Program-made: the position numbers and the translations under genes
DNA from: Stachybotrys elegans
Taxonomy: Eukaryota; Ascomycota; Sordariomycetes; Hypocreales; Stachybotryaceae
DNA: 64,000 nucleotides
Reading direction: 5' to 3'
Assembly: GCA_020746835.1 (NCBI GenBank)
Contig: JAGPNK010000005.1
Span: forward strand, 1,860,001 to 1,924,000
Notes under the pieces: generated by a model
Database searches by the model: none
The model's input: the letters and a program-made list of their open reading frames with translations, nothing else
What the model was told of the DNA's origin: nothing
Shown: positions 46,404-56,320 of the stretch, piece by piece
How positions within the stretch are numbered: position 1 is the first letter of the stretch
Layout of the letters: each line of letters begins with the position of its first letter

Positions 46404-46733
46404 CCCTGTATAATAACTGTAACATAAAGGCCAGATATAGCGACGCTTCAAACCTTGGATATGGCATGACCATGTCTTGTACACTACTAGATTAAGCACA
46501 CTGTATACATACAGACGAATCATGTACCAATTTACCGTCTCTTGCCCACGCCGCCGGTTTAGGATGTCTGTCGAGAGTTCTCTGGACGCTTGGTTGTACT
46601 CTTACATTAGAAGGCTTTGGAGCGAGGGCCAAGGCGACGATTTCCAGCATATGTGCAGTAAGATGAATGAGACTAATTACGCCCGCAAACCCTTTTTAAA
46701 ACCAAGGCTCCCTAGCACGCCTCTTGAGCGTGA
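46404..46733. other. Convergent 3' region between MSK1 and ROK1
   Basis: AT-richer gap without a gene; holds both 3' UTRs. Confidence 0.6.
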
Positions 46734-48860
46734 TCAGTCATCTAGCCCACCCCATTCATCCTCGTCCTCGCTCACTTGGATCGCCTCTACCTTGCGCTTC
46801 TTGTTGTTCTCAATAGCACCCTGCCGATTGTGCTCCTTGCGACGCTCATAGCCACTCTTTGACGTAATCTTAGCCTTGCTGCCGCTGCGTCGCGCCTCTA
46901 CACCACGCTCCTTGAGCATCTTCCTATCTGCCTTGCCCACATTGGGCAGAGCATCGAGCAGCCATTGCGGCACGCCCGCCTGCTCCCCCGTCCTGCCCGC
47001 CTGCTTATCGCTGGAGACGATGACGTTGGCCACGGTCTTGATGAAGGGGATATCCTCCTTGGTGTAGAAAGTTACCGACACGCCACCTTCACGACCGGCA
47101 CGGCCCGTTCGGCCGGCGCGGTGGACATAGGCAGCGCTAGAGCCAGGCACGTCGTAATTGACGACGCCATTGACACCGGCAAAGTCCACGCCACGTGCCA
47201 GCAGGTCGGTAGTGATGAGGACCCAGATTTCGGCAGCGCGGAACTGTCGCATGATGGCTGCTCGTGCGGAATCTCCAAGTCCGCTGTGCAGTGCTGCTAT
47301 TCTGGAGGAACCGCCGGCTTCCAGGGGAATGTCGTACTTCAACTCTTCGTGGAGCGCAGTAGCTCTTTCAATAGTCTGCGTAAAGACGATGAAGGGAGGC
47401 CGCACTGGAGGCATTGACTCGTCGCGAGTGGTAGGGCGTAGGATCTGTCGTAGGGCCAGCAGTTTACCTGGCTCGCTTCCGGCATAGACCAGTCTATGCG
47501 TGACATTGGGCACTGCCGTGTCTTTCAGCCCCACGACAAGTCTCACCAGAGGCTTGGGCGTGATGCCCAGTGACTTGGCGCGAGATTCGATATGCTCCAT
47601 GGCGAGGCTCTCGATGTTGGAGCCCATGGTAGCTGACCAGAATGAGATTCTCATGTTTGGGTTGACACAAGCAGTCCAGATACCCAATGTTTGCTCCCTA
47701 AACAAGGGGTCCAGGAGCACATCCGCTTCATCCAGTATCAGATCGCGCACTTGCGAGAGCACTTTTTGAGTGCCAGCTGGACCAGATTTGAGATAGTTGA
47801 GAAGCATCATAGGCGTCGTGACGAGGATGTCGGGCCTGGAGACGTTCTTGCTTCCCTTGCTCTCCTTGGCGTCCTCCTCGTCCGATGCAGACTCGTCGTC
47901 GTCGGATTCGTGCTCTGATCCGGCATCGGAGCTGGAGCCAGCGTCGTCGGCTTCGGTGTCACCCGATCGCTCTTCCAACGCCAGCCGCATCCCCTTCTTC
48001 ATGCTCATAATCCTTAAGTCGGTCCCCTCGAGCAGCTTCTTCCCCTCGTTGGCGATCTGGTGTGCAAGCTCTCGGGTTGGTGCCACTATAACAGCCTCCA
48101 GCTCACGTGAACTCTCTTCGCCGCTTGATTCCCGAGCTCGCATAAGACGGTTGATCGCAGGAATGAGAAAGCTTATGGTCTTGCCGCTGCCAGTCGGTGC
48201 GACGACTAGGAAATCGGGGTCTTGGTGCAGGTCAGGCTCGCCTGCCAGAGCCAGGTCAGGCCGCAGCAGCAAAGGAAGACTGCCCAGCTGCACCTCTGTT
48301 GGGACTCGGTAGCCTTGCTTGTGTAGATTCTCGGAAACTGTGCGTGGGATTTTGTACGTTGTGCGTAAATCGGCAAAGGACTCGAGCGGCTGTGGTGTCA
48401 ATTGCGGCTTGTCGTCCTTCTTCTTCTCAGCCGTCTCCTCTTCCTGATTCGCCTTCTTGGACTTCTTCTTCTTAGACTTCTTGACTCGGGCAGGATCTTC
48501 CCTCTTGGACAGCAGGGTGAATTTCAGGCGGTGGGAGCGGAGGATCTGGCGGCACTCGTCTTCCGAGAGGAGCTTAACCGGCGCATCGCTCAGAGTCTCT
48601 TGCACTTGTTCTGTCGCCGATGGAGATGTCTTAGTGGGCGTTTCCTTCGGTGCGAAGAAATCGATTTCGGGGAGCTCTGGCTGCGCGGCGGCGGCCTCGT
48701 TGTGATGCTGCCGCTTTCTCTTGTGACCACGGACTTCGTCGTTGTAAAGCTGCGGGTTCGGCTTGCTGCCAGAGGGCAGCTTTGAGGCATTGCGAGGGCC
48801 CCATGGGACGCCCTTGGACGTCTTCTGGGTGCCTCGGGAGAGAATCTTCAGAATGTCCAT
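46734..48860 (-). CDS. ROK1: DEAD-box ATP-dependent RNA helicase Rok1 (DDX52)
   Basis: Single exon, 708 aa from MDILKILSRGTQK, the typical Rok1 start; an ATG 13 codons upstream (48899) is less likely. Helicase motifs occur in order: Q-motif area GYRVPTEVQLGSLPLLL, I APTGSGKT, Ia PTRELAHQ, II DEAD, III SAT, IV FTQT, V TTDLLARGVDF, VI HRAGRTGRAG. Rok1 is needed in the nucleolus for early 40S ribosome maturation, releasing snR30 from pre-rRNA. The N-terminal 170 residues are basic, with a Lys-rich cluster near 130-150. An acidic Ser/Asp/Glu insert of about 50 residues sits between motif Ia and the VTTPMMLL segment. The C-terminal tail is basic then acidic. The promoter carries RRPE- and PAC-like motifs. 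Confidence 0.94.
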   Translation of the reverse strand: MDILKILSRGTQKTSKGVPWGPRNASKLPSGSKPNPQLYNDEVRGHKRKRQHHNEAAAAQPELPEIDFFAPKETPTKTSPSATEQVQETLSDAPVKLLSEDECRQILRSHRLKFTLLSKREDPARVKKSKKKKSKKANQEEETAEKKKDDKPQLTPQPLESFADLRTTYKIPRTVSENLHKQGYRVPTEVQLGSLPLLLRPDLALAGEPDLHQDPDFLVVAPTGSGKTISFLIPAINRLMRARESSGEESSRELEAVIVAPTRELAHQIANEGKKLLEGTDLRIMSMKKGMRLALEERSGDTEADDAGSSSDAGSEHESDDDESASDEEDAKESKGSKNVSRPDILVTTPMMLLNYLKSGPAGTQKVLSQVRDLILDEADVLLDPLFREQTLGIWTACVNPNMRISFWSATMGSNIESLAMEHIESRAKSLGITPKPLVRLVVGLKDTAVPNVTHRLVYAGSEPGKLLALRQILRPTTRDESMPPVRPPFIVFTQTIERATALHEELKYDIPLEAGGSSRIAALHSGLGDSARAAIMRQFRAAEIWVLITTDLLARGVDFAGVNGVVNYDVPGSSAAYVHRAGRTGRAGREGGVSVTFYTKEDIPFIKTVANVIVSSDKQAGRTGEQAGVPQWLLDALPNVGKADRKMLKERGVEARRSGSKAKITSKSGYERRKEHNRQGAIENNKKRKVEAIQVSEDEDEWGGLDD

Positions 48861-49433
48861 GTTGGGCGTTACGAGCCGGAATGCGCTGACGAGGTTCAAG
48901 CCGTTCTTCGCTTCTTGGTAGAAATTTTAAGTGGTAGCTTGGGACAGATGCGATAAGGGAAAAAATGTCTGGTGGGGTGTCTTATCGGGCTCATGAACTG
49001 GTACCCAGTACAAACACCCGGATCAGTCTAGCAGAGGGAAAATGGCTTGACTTATACGCTGCAGAGCCAAGCAATTCCTCACGAGAGATTTCTGCCCATT
49101 GAAGACTTCGAGATCGATCATATACCCTAGCTAGCTGGACAGAGACTCCAAGTATTAAATGGCACTTGGCGGTGGACATATGATCGCCATTACATAACGG
49201 AACAACCTACATCTAACAGTGTTTCCAAACCTGCATTTTGGATTTTCATAATCCTCGAAACATTTGTTTGGAAATGGGCCCGAATACATCATCCTAAGAT
49301 AGACTCGTCGAGGATATCGCAAGCCAACCGAGCCATGGGAAATCGAGTTGAGTATAAAGACCAGGTACCTTCATGCATCCAGGAATTGTCATGTATTTGC
49401 TATTCAAAAAGTCTTGGGTATCAATTCGTCGCT
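48861..49433. other. ROK1 promoter and 3' end of PIG-P gene
   Basis: 573 bp without a gene, between the 5' end of ROK1 and the 3' end of the PIG-P gene. The part near 48861 contains the RRPE/PAC-like pair described separately. Confidence 0.55.
48919..48957. promoter_or_regulatory. RRPE/PAC-like ribosome-biogenesis motif pair before ROK1
   Basis: TAGAAATTTT at 48919-48928 (RRPE-like, AAATTTT core) and GCGATAAG at 48950-48957 (PAC-like, one change from GCGATGAG) lie 60-100 bp upstream of the ROK1 start codon. Both motifs recur in the UTP17/RPB10 promoter. Confidence 0.5.
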
Positions 49434-50153
49434 TCAAGCACCGTCGGCACCATTTGCATCGTTCTCGAGGCGGCCATCTCCGTAGAGAACCTCACAGACG
49501 CCAGCAAGCGGCACATCCATCACGGCATCAGTACCTTCACTCCATACTTCTCTCCACCTCAGCCTCCCGTTACTGTCACACTTGCGTGGACCTTTGGCCC
49601 CTTTGCCGCGAATCCGGCCCTTGGAGTCAATCAACGCCAACTTGCCCGCCCCATCCACAATCGTTTCCACGCTGTCCAGCGGTAGCGTGAGCATCTCCGT
49701 GTTGTATGCCGCCAGCGCCACGTAGATGTAGCACAGCAGCATAACAATGAAGGAGGGAATCGCCAGCGCCCACCAGCGGTTCGGATAGTAGTAGATGCCG
49801 AGGGCGTGTAGGAAAGGCGACGGGAGGTAGCTCCAGAGCAGGTAGATGAGAAACGTCAGGCTGCTGAAGAGATATAGCACGAAGCCGTAGTACTCGTAGG
49901 TCGGAACCTTGGGCGCCGCGCGCGGCACGGGCGCGATGTTGTCGTCATCTGAGGCATCGGGCGTCGTGGGACGGGACGGGCGGAGCAGAGACGTCAAGGA
50001 CGGTGACGGAGGGAGCGGCGTCGGTGGTCTGCCATAGAAGGGCGGCGCAAAGTAGTTCTGCGAGAACTGGCGTGGAGGGAACTCCTGCCCGGAGGAATCA
50101 GAGGACTGGTTGTCTGACAAGTAGTCGCCGTCCTCGTCTGAGGTTACGGACAT
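49434..50153 (-). CDS. GPI19: PIG-P domain subunit of GPI-GlcNAc transferase
   Basis: Single exon, 239 aa from MSVTSDEDGDYLSDN; an upstream in-frame ATG (50240) is less likely because the family begins with an acidic/Ser-rich tail. The PIG-P domain starts at about residue 85 with TYEYYGFVLYLFSSLTFLIYLLWSYLP (membrane segment 1) and continues GIYYYPNRWWALAIPSFIVMLLCYIYVALAAYNTEML (membrane segment 2), a hairpin in the ER membrane. GPI19/PIG-P helps transfer GlcNAc to phosphatidylinositol, the first step of GPI-anchor synthesis. The region after the hairpin (about 185-239) is fungal-specific. It is head-to-head with the 4F5-like gene, 344 bp apart. Confidence 0.9.
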   Translation of the reverse strand: MSVTSDEDGDYLSDNQSSDSSGQEFPPRQFSQNYFAPPFYGRPPTPLPPSPSLTSLLRPSRPTTPDASDDDNIAPVPRAAPKVPTYEYYGFVLYLFSSLTFLIYLLWSYLPSPFLHALGIYYYPNRWWALAIPSFIVMLLCYIYVALAAYNTEMLTLPLDSVETIVDGAGKLALIDSKGRIRGKGAKGPRKCDSNGRLRWREVWSEGTDAVMDVPLAGVCEVLYGDGRLENDANGADGA

Positions 50154-50497
50154 TCTGGGCAGCAATTGGGGGCACGGAAATCGGCAATGCCAGGTGTTTT
50201 CTCCTTCGTAGAACCGGCCTCGACCATCCGTGACTATCACAGTGGCATATTTCAGATTACATAAGGCCGATTGCTGGGGAGTCCGTTGTTTGTTTGAGGC
50301 GACAGTTGGTGGGGGGGTCCTGCAAGTTTAAGTCCCAGTTTGTTGGTGGGTTTGTTGATCCGCCTTTTTCCACATCTCCATAATTTTTTTTCCCTTTTGG
50401 CAGGAGCAGATCTTACCGTCTTTGCAATCCCATCCCTCCTCAAACATCTCCCCTTCCCACAGTCACGAACCCGCCAGCAACCGCCACGTCGCAAACA
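50154..50497. promoter_or_regulatory. Divergent promoter of GPI19 and 4F5-like gene
   Basis: 344 bp between head-to-head genes; T-runs and a pyrimidine-rich leader precede 50498. No gene and no certain factor site. Confidence 0.55.
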
Positions 50498-50968
50498 TGG
50501 GCAACGTACGTACAGCCTCCTACTCGCAGCTTGAGCCGCTACTAACCCCGCCTCCGTTGTCCAGGGAGCCAAGGCACAGCAGAAGCGCGAGCGCAACCAG
50601 AAGGACGGCAAGGTGGCCAAGTCGCAACTCAAAGTCGTATGTCGAAACCTCGAAGCCTCTGTATGCTATGCGAAGGCAAAATACTGACACTTCGCTCCAC
50701 AGAACCAGCAGGCTTGCGACATCCAGTGCCAGATCTGCCGCTCCACGTTCCTCAAGACCACCAAGGCCCCCGCGTCCGTCAACCCCTCCTTTCCTTGACC
50801 CGACACCCCCGTACCTGCACAGCTTCGCCCTTCTCCTCTCCGTCAGCGCTGCATACGGCTTGTGTTTCATGCTGACCGACAGGTTTTGTTTGCTACAGGC
50901 TTCTGGAGCACGCGGAGAACAAGCACGGCAAGGGAATCTCCGACTGCTTCCCCAACGTCCAGGTTTAA
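50498..50968 (+). CDS. Small 4F5/zinc-finger (zf-met2-like) protein
   Basis: Four exons, 50498-50506, 50565-50636, 50703-50773 and 50899-50968, give 73 aa. The first exon is only nine bases (Met-Gly-Asn). The N-terminal half (GAKAQQKRERNQKDGKVAKSQ) is the basic 4F5/SERF-like stretch and the C-terminal half a C2H2-like finger (CQICRSTFLKTTKAP..LLEHAENKHGK), as in the plant At2g23090-type family. Function of this family is not established; SERF relatives affect protein aggregation and RNA binding. The third donor is GTCCGT, weaker than the others, but frame and protein are rebuilt exactly. It is too finely split to appear as one open frame. Confidence 0.82.
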
Positions 50969-51285
50969 GCGAATCCCCCCTTGGGGCGTACATTGCGCTC
51001 TAAAAAGTTGAACGACATGGCGTAAAGGTGGGCGTAGACTTACGGAGCGAGCATTAGCGAGGCGCATGATTTCCTCGGTGGTGATGTCGGTGATACGTGG
51101 ACAACAGGCAATACGAGCTACGTTTCGATGAAGATATAATAAATGCGAACCACGATAGCGTCACTCGTAGATGTGTTCCTCATACTCTCGTTTCTCATGG
51201 CTTGAGGGAAGATTCCACAGAGAGTGTGCTTAGATATCGTTCCAATCGTCTTGGGAGACATGGCTTGAGGCGTAAGAACCGGCAC
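50969..51285. other. Convergent 3' region between 4F5-like and dioxygenase genes
   Basis: 317 bp without a gene; both neighbours end into it. Confidence 0.55.
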
Positions 51286-52468
51286 TCATCCAGCAATTTG
51301 CGTGCTCCTCATAGCTTGCTCCTCCCGAATTGATCGCAAGATGTCCGGATACCAACGCTCACCAACATCCGGATGACTCTTTACTCTGTTCCGGAGCGTA
51401 GCTTCACCCAGCGTCTTGGAAGCGCCGCCCCGGCGAAAGGTGAATTCCACATCGTCCAGCCTGCCTCCGTTCCTCTCCACCACCATCCGCCGCATCTCCC
51501 TCACCTCTTCCGGCACGGTGCCCACGCCTACCGTCTCTAGGTCCTCGAACTCGGCATCGAGCTTGACTCCCTGAAAGAAGGGGATGGAGAAGCGTGCGCC
51601 GGACCCGGCTGCTGGCGAGAGCACGCGGTGCGTAGTGGAGACGCAGACGCCTTGCGTCAGCGCCTCGAGACCTTGTCCGATGGCCACGACCAGCGTGCCT
51701 GGTATGGGAGGGCAGTCGATCCATTTCCCTTGCACGTTTTGCACCTGCAGTCCACGGTGCGGCGTTGCCTGCAAAAGGTAGCTCGTAAGCATGCTGTCTT
51801 TGTGCGGTCCTACGCCCTGCGCGGAATCGCCGTTGCCCCCCAGCTCTCCAACATCTGGGTACTTGACAATCTTGAGCTTGTGCTGCTGATCCTTGTCAAA
51901 GTATTTATCGAATGCGTTGGGTGGAAGCTGGATAGCCTCTGCAATGAGGGAAGTAAAGTAGACCGACATCTCGCTCATCCGACGTATGTAGTCGCTGTAC
52001 GTGCTCCGGAATCCGGGCAAGCTTGCTTCATCAGGCCATTGATTGGGCGCCAACAGGTTGTAGTATGGAGGAGACCCGGGATCCGGTATGCCGTGTTCAG
52101 TGGAGAGGTCAATCTGCTCTCGATGGTCCACCTGGCCAGCTGTGATCTCGGCATCCAGTCTGGAGTATCCTAAGAACGAAGGCGCATTCTTCATCTCAAT
52201 CTTCAACCTGTGGCGAGCATCAGTAATCCGCGTGTAGTGAGCCCCGTGTAGATGGTTCATGCTCTCACTTCTCGGCCTCTGGCAAGTCGAAGAAGGCTAT
52301 GCCCTTCTTGATAACCTCTTCGAAGACATCATCCGGGATCCCGACATTCTTGAGATAGAGAAAGCCAACTTCTATGAGAGCATGCCGGAGCTGACCGAGA
52401 AAGGCTGCTTTTGTAGCGTCGTGTCTGGCCTCTTCTAGGTCGAGGACAGGAACGGATGTGAAAGACAT
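51286..52468 (-). CDS. 2-oxoglutarate/Fe(II)-dependent dioxygenase (isopenicillin-N-synthase-like)
   Basis: Two exons on the minus strand, 52468-52269 and 52207-51286 (61-nt intron), 373 aa. The N-terminal DIOX_N-like part begins PVLDLEEARHD and includes LRHALIEVGFLYLKNVGIP. The double-stranded beta-helix core carries the iron triad HKD (in GVGPHKDSMLTSYLLQ) and the distal His in VSTTHRVLSP, plus ARFSIPFF with the Arg-x-Ser that binds 2-oxoglutarate. Fungal members act on diverse small molecules; the substrate cannot be read from sequence. Its neighbours are housekeeping genes rather than a biosynthetic cluster, so a role in primary metabolism or detoxification is as likely as secondary metabolism. 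The UTP17 gene lies upstream on the same strand, its 3' end 245 bp away. Confidence 0.88.
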
Positions 52469-52713
52469 CGGAAGATGATATATCCTGCTTATGTCGAACG
52501 ATTGGGATCGGTGCTTTTCGTTTAACTTTTGATTTGGTATCTAACGCCACTCAGTTCACTTTGTACCGTACAATGGATTTCCTCTAGCCAACACTAATAA
52601 GCCGTCTTCCCGGTGGCGTGATCAAGACCCCGCTATGGGGTAGATGCCCAACACCTCAAGACCCCCCGGCAAACATGCTTCTTTTCCATCATTGGTCGAC
52701 ACGGAGAGAAACA

Positions 52714-55644
52714 TCATTCATCCTTCCTCAGAGGCGGGTCGGAAACCAGGTTGAGAACCCGGTTAAAGGTCTCTTCAATGGGGAGCCCGGCGTCGAAAAT
52801 CTCCGTGAGCAGGTGTTGAGGCACACTCTTGGCCAGGGCAATATCATCCATGGCCTCGTCACCGTCCTCAGCGTCACCCATATCCACATCTGCTTCGTCT
52901 GCAGACAAGTCTTCATCACCGTCCGAGTCGCCTTCGGTATCAAAGGTCGTTGCTTCATTGTTGTCGTTCAACTCTGCCACAGCACGACCACCCATGCCAA
53001 TATCCTCTAGAGGGGCTGCCACGTAAATCGATTTCATGAACGATCCTGATGTTATAGCCCATACTTGAGCGCTGTCATCCAGAACAAGGAAGCCGCTGAC
53101 CTGGGGCGTCGTAACCAAGCTGACAACTCGATGGGGTATCTTGCACTCGTTGATGGGCTCAAGGTGGTACGGATCAAAGATACCGATGGTGCAGGTATCA
53201 CCCGTGGGAATGGCCACAGCAAAGTGGCCAGACTTTTGATCCACTGCAAGCTGCACAAGTCCAGAGAGTGAATCGGTGATTGGTAGGTCGATTCCGTACG
53301 TGTAGTCGTCGGCCGGGACGTTAATCACGGACAGGTCATCGGCGAGAACGATCAGGAAGCGATCGAGAGACCCAATAGCCCGGAGCTGACCCTTCCACAC
53401 ATCGGTGAAGGTATAGGTGACTGCACCGGTGAATGTGTTGATGACGTAGACAAGCCCGTTGTTCGGGGCTCCGAACGCTGCAAACAAGGCAGAGCCGTCT
53501 TCAGAGATTGCGAGAGACCCCTGTACCAGCTGGTAGCCATGAGGCTTGTTGCCAATGGGGATTTCAAAGGCACATGCCCAGGTGACCATGTCATTCCCGT
53601 TCTCCATCTTGACAACAATTCCGTCGCGCTTGCGCGTACGGGGCTTCCATATACGGACGATTCCATCTCTTCCAATGGTAGCAAAGCCTGCCGAGGCCGG
53701 ATTTGAGACCAGGTCGAGAATCGGCTCGGGCCGTGTCTTGGTCTCCTTTGGGGGCTTGGAATGGTGAGGCGCCGAGATCTCAGAAACAAGCGTCAAAGGC
53801 TCAAGACCATCACCCAGTTCCCAGAACTTGAGGTGGACCTCGCGCCGCATGATCTGGAAATCGCGTACGTTGAGAGCAGCCATCCTCTTGGCATCTTCCG
53901 CTGACGGCATCCACTCGTCGACACTGGCAAGCCATTTACCGTCGGAAGAAACCGACATGTGAGAGACGCATGGGTCATCACCCTGAGCCTTGTTGTCTGA
54001 CATGTCTGCATGTTGGCTTCGCAGGTTTGCCAGAGCTTGTTGGGATTTGCTGGAGAAGGAGTGAAAGTTGAAAGACTGCAGTAATGCAGTGGCAGGCTGT
54101 CCATTTCGCTGGACTGTATTGCCGATGCTTGCACATACGTGCAACTTTCCAGGGTCCCGGGGGTCGATGACAGCTGGAATTGAATGCCTCAAATCTTGCC
54201 CGCTGCGGACTTCTTGGTCTTTGGACAATCGTCCATGCTGTCTGAATAGATCATTGTCTCGTAAAGGAAGTGGTGCAGATGTAGCAGACTGTAGGCCGGA
54301 AATGTAGCTAGATGGGATGAAGTCGGTGGTGGATATCATCATGACGGAGTTATCGTCCATGTGCACGACATAAGAAGATCCCTTGGGAGAGACGACGATG
54401 TTATCGACAGCTCCGGGAAGGTGAGGCAGGTACCGCTTATTGCCGGTGCTGGTATGCCAGATGGACAGTGTCTTTTCAGATCCTCCTGATACGACATGCT
54501 CTCCTGCGAACGATTAGCTGTGGTCTTATCCCTAAACGGAGGGAAACTCACCATCCTTGGACCACTTAACAGACCGGACGGGTCTCCTGTGCCAATGGTA
54601 TTCCTGCGTACTGACAGCCGTTGGGACGTTCGACAGTACGTTGTGGTAAACGAAAATACCGCCATTGGAACCACCAGCTACTACGTCGACGATGCCTTCG
54701 CGGGGTGCGCCCTTTCCAGCATTGCTTGCTTTCTTCGAGCGCAATCGAATATCTAATGAGGAGACTGCGGAAGGGGTGTCAAAAGACGAGAATTCGTAAG
54801 AGACATTATCGGTTCCTGTCGATTTTTGTTGTGACATCAGTCCAACAAAAACACAGTTTCCGATAGAGCCAGCCAGGATCCGTCCGTTATCGCGGATCTC
54901 TAGAGTCGGGAGCACAGATGCTGCCTTTTGGATTTTCAGAAGGCTCTTTGACTGTGGTGAAGGGGTTGTCGGTTGAGAGTATGCGACCACCTCAGTGTAG
55001 GAAGTGCCGTCCGACTCGAGAACGAGAACGATGTCGTCGCTGGCTTGAGCAGATGAGGCTCGGCCGACAGCCATTGCTTGGGCTGTTTTGGAAGCAGTCT
55101 GGAAGCACTCCAAGGAACTCGATTGGTGCGTCCAGTTGATGTGGAATATACGTCCATCAAGGCAGGCTACCCAGACGAAATCCGGGTCTGCGATGGATTG
55201 GCGGATGGAGATGGCGTGACAAGGCAGCTTTTCGTTTGGTGCCGTCGGCTCATGAGCGAATATGGGAATCCGGCGAAGCAGAAGCGAGTCCTCGACGAGG
55301 TACACCTGAATTGAAGTATTGTACGGTATGATCAAGTACCTAGGAAAAAGTCAGTACAAATGCCATGTCGAGTGTTGTGGTCCGTCTTACTTCTCGTCTT
55401 GGGTGAGGATAGGATCGACATCCAGCATCCGCCCCCCCAAAGGCTTCGAAAGGGTCCATTCTGGAAGATTTTCATCCCCAGAAGCCTCATCTTCCGAGTC
55501 GGACTGCTCGTCTTCTGCTTTGCGTCGTTCGACCTTGGCAACTCGGTGTCGTTTCAGCTTCTGCGCCTCGCGCTCCTCCTGAGCCTCCCCCAATCGCCTT
55601 TTGCCCTTCTCAACGACAGTTCGTGTGCTCTTGGCGCCCGCCAT
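52714..55644 (-). CDS. UTP17: U3 snoRNP/UTP-A WD40 protein Utp17/Nan1 (WDR75)
   Basis: Three exons on the minus strand, 55644-55391, 55339-54552 and 54503-52714 (introns 51 and 48 nt), 943 aa. The N-terminus is basic and then acidic (residues 1-60). WD40-type blades follow from about residue 65: SIQVYLVEDSLLLRRIPIFAHE, VAGGSNGGIFVYHNVLS, VSGGSEKTLSIWHT, and later GRDGIVRIWKPRTRKR and further degenerate blades; two propellers are expected for Utp17. The C-terminus ends in a highly acidic tract and a short conserved segment (HLLTEIFDAGLPIEETFNRVLNLVSD). Utp17/Nan1 is part of the t-UTP/UTP-A complex that initiates pre-rRNA processing and promotes rDNA transcription. It is head-to-head with RPB10, 272 bp apart. 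Confidence 0.9.
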
Positions 55645-55916
55645 TTCGAGGGACTGGGCCGGCGTTGTCGGGGGTTTCAAGAGAGGATGCGCAACCAAGG
55701 CTGTGTGGGATGGACGGCCGTTGCAATTACATAGAAATTTTGGTCCCGCCAAAAACTTTTGGCACAACCGCGATAAGATAAGAAAGTGCGCTCGGCAAAA
55801 CCCCGGCGCTGCAAATAATCTTTCTTCATTGATCAATGCGCCGCGAAATAATTTCGTGCCCCATCAAGACTCGCCTTTTGTTTGACATCCCAAGCACGAA
55901 GCAGCTGCCCGTCAAA
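55645..55916. promoter_or_regulatory. Bidirectional UTP17/RPB10 promoter with RRPE/PAC-like pair
   Basis: Only 272 bp separate the two start codons. TAGAAATTTT at 55732-55741 and GCGATAAGAT at 55770-55779 match RRPE and PAC cores (the latter one change from GCGATGAGAT). The same two words, same order and strand, occur before ROK1. A shared ribosome-biogenesis control is inferred. Confidence 0.5.
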
Positions 55917-56320
55917 ATGATTATCCCAATCAGGTGTTTTTCTTGCGGCAAGGTAAGGCTCGCGAACTGCTTTTTTCAAGTCTGTTACTGACGTTCAAAA
56001 GGTCACCGGCGACCTGTGGGAGCGCTACATCCAGCTGATCGCAGACCCGAGGAAGACCGAGGGGTTGGTTGCTCCCGTGCCCAGCACGCGCAGCAGGAGA
56101 CGGCTAACCAGAAGCTTAGAGATGCCATGGACGAGCTTGGCCTGAAGCGATACTGCTGCCGCCGTATGATCATGACCCACGTTGACTTGATCGAGAAGCT
56201 CCTCAAGTACGGCTTCGCCACTACCACTGATTACCGTTTCCCCTTTGATTAACAGGCTGCTGCAGGTACACGCCCGACGGCCGAAACGAGAAGAAGCAGC
56301 GCTTGAACGAATCCGAATAG
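55917..56320 (+). CDS. RPB10: RNA polymerase I/II/III shared subunit Rpb10 (RPABC5)
   Basis: Four exons, 55917-55952, 56002-56063, 56120-56206 and 56266-56320, give 79 aa. The atypical zinc site is complete: CFSC (Cys7, Cys10) and RYCC (Cys45, Cys46), with the invariant [15 protein letters not shown] core. Rpb10 sits in all three nuclear RNA polymerases and is essential in yeast. The second intron has a weak donor (GTTGGT) but a good CTAAC branch and TTAG acceptor; only this choice restores [14 protein letters not shown]. The third uses GTACGG and a CTGCAG acceptor to give [12 protein letters not shown]. The C-terminal 16 residues beyond the core are a basic/acidic extension longer than in yeast. 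It shares its promoter with UTP17. Confidence 0.92.
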
